Shown one piece after another: positions 60,191 to 64,000 of a stretch of DNA of 64,000 bases. Source of the DNA: Seohaeicola saemankumensis (GTDB lineage: Bacteria > Pseudomonadota > Alphaproteobacteria > Rhodobacterales > Rhodobacteraceae); NCBI RefSeq assembly GCF_021021435.1, contig NZ_JAINWI010000009.1, forward strand, positions 186,001-250,000. Direction: 5' to 3'. The notes beneath the pieces are model-generated. The model was not told the origin of the DNA. It saw nothing but the letters and a program-made list of their open reading frames with translations, and ran no database searches. Position 1 is the stretch's first letter. Every line of letters begins with the position of its first letter. The translations under genes were made by a program, and so were the position numbers.

Positions 60191-61297
60191 GTGTCAGAAC
60201 CACAGCCGACACCGCAGCCCGAAATCGAGATCACCGGTCTGAGCAAGGTCTTCGGTCAGGGCTCTGCCGCATTCAAGGCGCTGACCGATATCGAGTTGAA
60301 CATTCGCACGGCAGAGTTCTTCACACTGCTTGGTCCATCGGGTTGCGGCAAGACAACGTTGTTGCGAGTCATAGCAGGGTTCGAGCAGCCCAGCCAAGGC
60401 TCGGTCCGGATCAACGGTCAGGAAGTCGCGGGACTTGGCCCCAATGCGCGCCCGGTCAACACGGTTTTTCAAAGCTATGCGCTGTTTCCCCATATGACCG
60501 TCGCGCAGAATATCGGCTTTGGCCTCAAGATGCTGGGTCGTCCGGCGGATGAGGTCGCGGCCACCACGGCGGATATGCTGAAACTGGTGCAGATGGAAGC
60601 GATGGCAGATCGCAAACCATCGGAAATCTCGGGCGGACAGCAACAGCGCGTGGCCCTGGCCCGCGCTTTGGCCCCGCAACCGCGCGTTCTGCTGCTCGAC
60701 GAGCCGTTATCGGCGCTGGACCTGAAATTGCGCAAGGAAATGCAGACAGAGTTGAAGCGCCTGCAAACCGAGACAGGCATCACCTTTGTCTTTGTGACCC
60801 ATGATCAGGAAGAAGCGCTGACCATGTCGGACCGCATCGCGGTAATGTCGGGCGGTCGTATCCTGCAACTCGGCTCGCCCTCCGAGATCTACAACAGCCC
60901 TTCGGAACGCTTCGTGGCCGATTTCATCGGGGATACCAACTTCCTCAAGGTCAAGGTAGTGGAGGCTCTGACCGAAACGGTCAATGTCCGCCTTCCGGGG
61001 GGCGCGCTTCATTCCGCCCGCCTGCCTGACGGGTTGCGCCCAGCTGCGGGCGACGATGTGTCGGTCGTAGTCAGACCAGAACAGGCGACGCTAGGCGACG
61101 GGGCCAAGGCACATCTGACAGGCACAGTTACCAACAGCGTGTTTTTCGGCACGGATACCCACATACATGTAAATCTGGAGGATGGCACCCCCTTTACCCT
61201 GCGCCGCCAGAACGCGGGCAATACCGCACCGCCTGCCCCCGGCACAATGGTCGGACTGACCCTTGCCGATGGCGCGCTTCAGGTCATTCGGGAGTAG
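60191..61297 (+). CDS. potA: Polyamine-type ABC importer, ATP-binding protein PotA
   Basis: A 368-residue PotA-type ATPase. Walker [10 protein letters not shown], signature [14 protein letters not shown] and Walker [20 protein letters not shown] are clear, with a C-terminal TOBE domain from about residue 275. The start is a GTG at 60191 with an ideal GGAGG site 7 bp upstream; the GTG at 60152 lacks such a site. The gene is followed 3 bp later by the permease. The symbol is by family. Confidence 0.92.
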   Translation: MSEPQPTPQPEIEITGLSKVFGQGSAAFKALTDIELNIRTAEFFTLLGPSGCGKTTLLRVIAGFEQPSQGSVRINGQEVAGLGPNARPVNTVFQSYALFPHMTVAQNIGFGLKMLGRPADEVAATTADMLKLVQMEAMADRKPSEISGGQQQRVALARALAPQPRVLLLDEPLSALDLKLRKEMQTELKRLQTETGITFVFVTHDQEEALTMSDRIAVMSGGRILQLGSPSEIYNSPSERFVADFIGDTNFLKVKVVEALTETVNVRLPGGALHSARLPDGLRPAAGDDVSVVVRPEQATLGDGAKAHLTGTVTNSVFFGTDTHIHVNLEDGTPFTLRRQNAGNTAPPAPGTMVGLTLADGALQVIRE

Positions 61298-61300
61298 GCG

Positions 61301-62215
61301 ATGGCAAGCGATCCGAACCAGACAGAAGAACGGCATGGCTGGAAATGGCTTCTTGCGACACCTGCCCTGATCGTTCTGGTCCTTGCGGCGTCCGGCCCGC
61401 TGATGATCGTGGTGCTTTATTCCTTCCTCAGCCCCGGCAATATGGGTGGCGTGGCTTGGGAGTTTTCCACCGATGCGTGGTTCCGCGTCTTCATGCGCCG
61501 CGATATTTTCGACCCAGAGAATGTGACCGTCAATCAAGCACATCTGGCGGTCTTGTGGCGCTCGGTATGGCTGTCGGCGCAAACCACCGTGATCTGCGCT
61601 GTGCTTGGCTTTCCCACGGCATGGTTCATTGCAACGCGCCCGCCTGGCCAGCGCACGGTCTGGCTGTTTCTGATCACCATTCCCTTCTGGACAAACCTGC
61701 TGATCCGCACATTCGCCATTCAGGAGATGCTGCGCAACAATGGCACGATCAACACCGCCCTGATGTGGATGGGCGTGATCAACGAGCCGATCCCGATGAT
61801 GTTCACCGACTTCGCGGTGCTGTTAGGGATGGCCTATGTGTTCATGCCGTTGATGGTGCTGCCGCTCTATGCCGCGATGGACAAGATGGATTTCCGTCTG
61901 GTCGAGGCTGGATATGACCTCTATGCCAGCCGCATTGCTGTGCTGCGCCACGTGATCCTGCCGCTAGTCAAGCCGGGCTTTATCGCAGGCTCTATCCTTG
62001 TCTTCATCCCTTCCATCGGTGCCTATGTCACGCCGCGCGTGCTGGGGGGCGGGCAGAAGATGATGCTGGGCAACCTGATCGCGCTGCAATTCGGACAGGG
62101 CCGCAACTGGCCCCTTGGTGCGGCGCTGGCGATGGTGCTGCTGATCATCACTGTCACGGCGCTTGTTCTCTATCTGCGCGCGGTCAACCGTCAGGAGGAC
62201 AAGCGCGATGGCTAG
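61301..62215 (+). CDS. potB: Polyamine-type ABC importer permease PotB
   Basis: A 304-residue permease with six helices. The FPTAWFIATRPPG and TIPFWTNLLIRTFAIQEML segments and an EAA-type coupling loop (YDLYASRIAVLRHVILPLVKPGFI) are typical of PotB/PotH. It works with PotC. The protein starts 3 bp after the ATPase stop and its end overlaps PotC by 8 bp. Confidence 0.93.
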   Translation: MASDPNQTEERHGWKWLLATPALIVLVLAASGPLMIVVLYSFLSPGNMGGVAWEFSTDAWFRVFMRRDIFDPENVTVNQAHLAVLWRSVWLSAQTTVICAVLGFPTAWFIATRPPGQRTVWLFLITIPFWTNLLIRTFAIQEMLRNNGTINTALMWMGVINEPIPMMFTDFAVLLGMAYVFMPLMVLPLYAAMDKMDFRLVEAGYDLYASRIAVLRHVILPLVKPGFIAGSILVFIPSIGAYVTPRVLGGGQKMMLGNLIALQFGQGRNWPLGAALAMVLLIITVTALVLYLRAVNRQEDKRDG

Positions 62216-63008
62216 GCAATTCTCGATCTCGCGCCTGCCGGGCTTTGGTGCGATTGCGCTGCTGACTTTTGTGCTGCTCTATCTGCCGATCATCATTCTG
62301 GTGGTCTTCTCTTTCAACGAGAACCAGAGCCAGTCGATCTGGGGTGGCTTCTCGCTGCGCTGGTACGAGGCCGCGTTCGACAATCAGCAGGTCCGCGACG
62401 TGTCGATCCGGTCGCTCTGGTTGGCGCTTGTCGCCTCCAGCCTTGCCACGATTCTGGCGACTCTGGCCGCGCTGGCGACAACGCGGGTGTCGCGGTTCAA
62501 GGGGCAGACCATCATCTATGCACTGATCAACCAGCCGCTGATGGTGCCCGAAGTCGTCACCGGTATCGCGCTGTTGATCGTGGTCGCCTTTATCAAGGTG
62601 CAAACAGGCTATACCGGCATGGGCTATCTGGTGCTGGCGCATACCGCCTTCTGCATTCCCTTTGCCTATCTACCGATCCGCGCACGGCTTGAAACGATGG
62701 ACCGCACGCTGGAACAGGCGGCGGCCGACCTCTATGCCAGCCACGTTCAGGCGTTCCGCTACATCACCCTGCCCCTTCTTGTGCCCGGCATCGTGGCGGG
62801 TTTCATGCTGGGTTTCGTGGTGTCGCTGGATACGGTCGTTATAACCGAGTTTGTGAAATCGGCAGGGCAGGATACACTGCCAACCTATATGCTGGGGCAG
62901 TTGCGCCGCGCCGTAACCCCCGAGATGAACGCCATCGCCACTTTGTTTCTGGCGCTGTCGCTATGCATTGTGACCTTGTTTTTCCTTGTCACAAGCAAAC
63001 GCGGGTAA
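62208..63008 (+). CDS. potC: Polyamine-type ABC importer permease PotC
   Basis: A 266-residue permease. LYLPIIILVVFSFNENQS at the start, LINQPLMVPEVVTGIALLI and the coupling loop ADLYASHVQAFRYITLPLLVPGI are PotC/PotI features. The ATG at 62208 has a GGAGG site at 62194-62198, and the 8-bp overlap with PotB shows coupling. The ATG at 62163 would lie inside PotB and is unlikely. Confidence 0.93.
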   Translation: MARQFSISRLPGFGAIALLTFVLLYLPIIILVVFSFNENQSQSIWGGFSLRWYEAAFDNQQVRDVSIRSLWLALVASSLATILATLAALATTRVSRFKGQTIIYALINQPLMVPEVVTGIALLIVVAFIKVQTGYTGMGYLVLAHTAFCIPFAYLPIRARLETMDRTLEQAAADLYASHVQAFRYITLPLLVPGIVAGFMLGFVVSLDTVVITEFVKSAGQDTLPTYMLGQLRRAVTPEMNAIATLFLALSLCIVTLFFLVTSKRG

Positions 63009-63032
63009 CCGCACAACACGGGAGAATATTAC

Positions 63033-64000
63033 ATGAAAAGAACAATCGCACTGGGGACCGCCGCGCTGCTGGCGTCAACCTCTTTGGCAAGCGCCGAAGG
63101 CGTGGTGAACCTTTACAACTGGGGCAACTATACCAGCCCCGAAATGCTAGAGAAATTTACAGCAGAAACCGGTATCACTGTGAATGTAACCGATTTCGAC
63201 AGCAATGATACGGCCTTGGCCCGTGTCCGTCAGGGCGGCCACGGCTTTGACATCGTGGTGCCGACCCATTCCTATCTGGAGACATGGATCAACGAGGGAC
63301 TGTTGATGCCGCTCGACAAATCCATCGTTGTCAACCACGGCAATATCGCACCGGAATGGACCGATGTGCCTTTCGATCCGGGTCGCGAATATTCGGTTCC
63401 GTGGCAGTGGGGGACCACGGGTATCACCGTCGATACGGCAGTCTATGACGGCAACATCAACACCGCCGATATCGTCTTTAACCCGCCGGAAGAGTTGAAA
63501 GGCAAGATCAACGTCGTGCCTGAAATGTCCGATGTGATGGCCATCGCGATTTACCATGCGGGGGGCGAGTCCTGCACCGAGGACATGGAGGTGATGCGGA
63601 AAGTCCGTGACACGCTGGTCGCGGCCAAGCCGCATTGGAAGGCGATGGATTACAGCACCGTCGAAAACTTCGCGTCGGGTGACTTTTCCGCAGGGATCGG
63701 CTGGAACGGCGCCACCATGCGCGCAAGGTTCCAGCGCGACACGGTTGCCTATGGCTATCCCGAAACCGGATTTCCGGTCTGGATGGACAATGCGGCTGTT
63801 CTTGCCGATGCACAGAACCCCGAGAATGCGATGAAATTCATCAATTTCATTCTTGAACCGGAAAACGCGGCCATGCTGTCGAACTTCGCACGCTATGCAA
63901 ACGGCGTGGCGGAATCGGATGAATTCCTGTCCGAGGACATGCAAGGCGCGCCTGAACTGACCATCCCCGAAGACCTGGTCTCGGCGGGCAAATTCAGTGA
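63033..64000 (+). CDS. potD: Polyamine-type ABC importer substrate-binding protein PotD, 3' end outside window
   Basis: An open frame from ATG 63033 runs to the window end without a stop (about 322 residues visible). It begins with a signal peptide (MKRTIALGTAALLASTSLASA), then GVVNLYNWGNYTSPEMLEKF, the hallmark start of spermidine/putrescine-binding proteins. GHGFDIVVPTHSYLETWINEG and SVPWQWGTTGITVDTAVYDG follow. A GGAGA site lies upstream. It completes the PotABC system encoded just before it. The last residues are missing from the window. Confidence 0.92.
   Translation, partial: MKRTIALGTAALLASTSLASAEGVVNLYNWGNYTSPEMLEKFTAETGITVNVTDFDSNDTALARVRQGGHGFDIVVPTHSYLETWINEGLLMPLDKSIVVNHGNIAPEWTDVPFDPGREYSVPWQWGTTGITVDTAVYDGNINTADIVFNPPEELKGKINVVPEMSDVMAIAIYHAGGESCTEDMEVMRKVRDTLVAAKPHWKAMDYSTVENFASGDFSAGIGWNGATMRARFQRDTVAYGYPETGFPVWMDNAAVLADAQNPENAMKFINFILEPENAAMLSNFARYANGVAESDEFLSEDMQGAPELTIPEDLVSAGKFS

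Overview
The window is GC-rich bacterial chromosomal DNA, densely packed with catabolic operons and no rRNA or tRNA genes. The proteins look like those of a marine-type alphaproteobacterium, most likely Rhodobacterales (Roseobacter group). The signs are a LytTR regulator of that type, a DmdA-like demethylase beside an SBP56 protein, a fused LivHM permease, betaine-type Rieske/OYE demethylases, and many ABC and TRAP systems. This placement is by family resemblance only. I count about 53 protein genes; the first and last are cut by the window edges.

Region 1 (1-7.5 kb): the tail of a LytTR protein and an Lrp/AsnC regulator precede a one-strand run of a DmdA-like folate-dependent demethylase, an OsmC protein, an ECHDC3-like crotonase, an acyl-CoA synthetase, an SBP56/methanethiol-oxidase-like protein and a small multi-His membrane protein. 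This looks like a methylated-sulfur or C1 island. Region 2 (7.9-9.2 kb) is a CNNM/CBS hemolysin-type protein with a hairpin-rich leader.

Region 3 (9.7-31 kb) is the most interesting part. A Liv-type ABC importer and a Rieske oxygenase diverge from a MarR regulator. Then comes a minus-strand operon with a molybdenum hydroxylase, a 6-hydroxynicotinate reductase homologue, a UPF0280 protein and two DUF1185 proteins. Upstream lie a ferredoxin-NADP reductase and a divergent enamidase homologue. Four near-identical palindromes (TTGTTAG-N4-CTAACAA type) sit in the promoter regions of these units, which argues for one regulon under one regulator. Downstream is a betaine-type N-demethylation module (OYE/TMADH-like enzyme, Rieske oxygenase, GbcB-like reductase) and a TetR regulator. 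I infer that the whole region degrades an N-heterocyclic carboxylate, perhaps N-methylated, through hydroxylation, ring reduction and enamide hydrolysis, as in nicotinate fermentation but in an aerobe.

Region 4 (31-44 kb) is a peptide/amide scavenging island: two M20 hydrolases, a Dpp-type ABC importer and an M81 protein diverge from an IclR regulator with a penicillin-acylase-type hydrolase. An IclR-like palindrome lies between them.

Region 5 (44-51 kb): a Pqi-type MCE lipid-transport operon with PqiA split into two genes, an isochorismatase-like hydrolase, and an OmpA-family protein with a long Ala/Glu repeat tract.

Region 6 (51-64 kb): a TetR regulator with paired operators faces a CoxMSL-type molybdenum hydroxylase and a TRAP transporter. 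These are followed by an amidohydrolase and a polyamine-type ABC importer whose binding-protein gene runs off the right edge.
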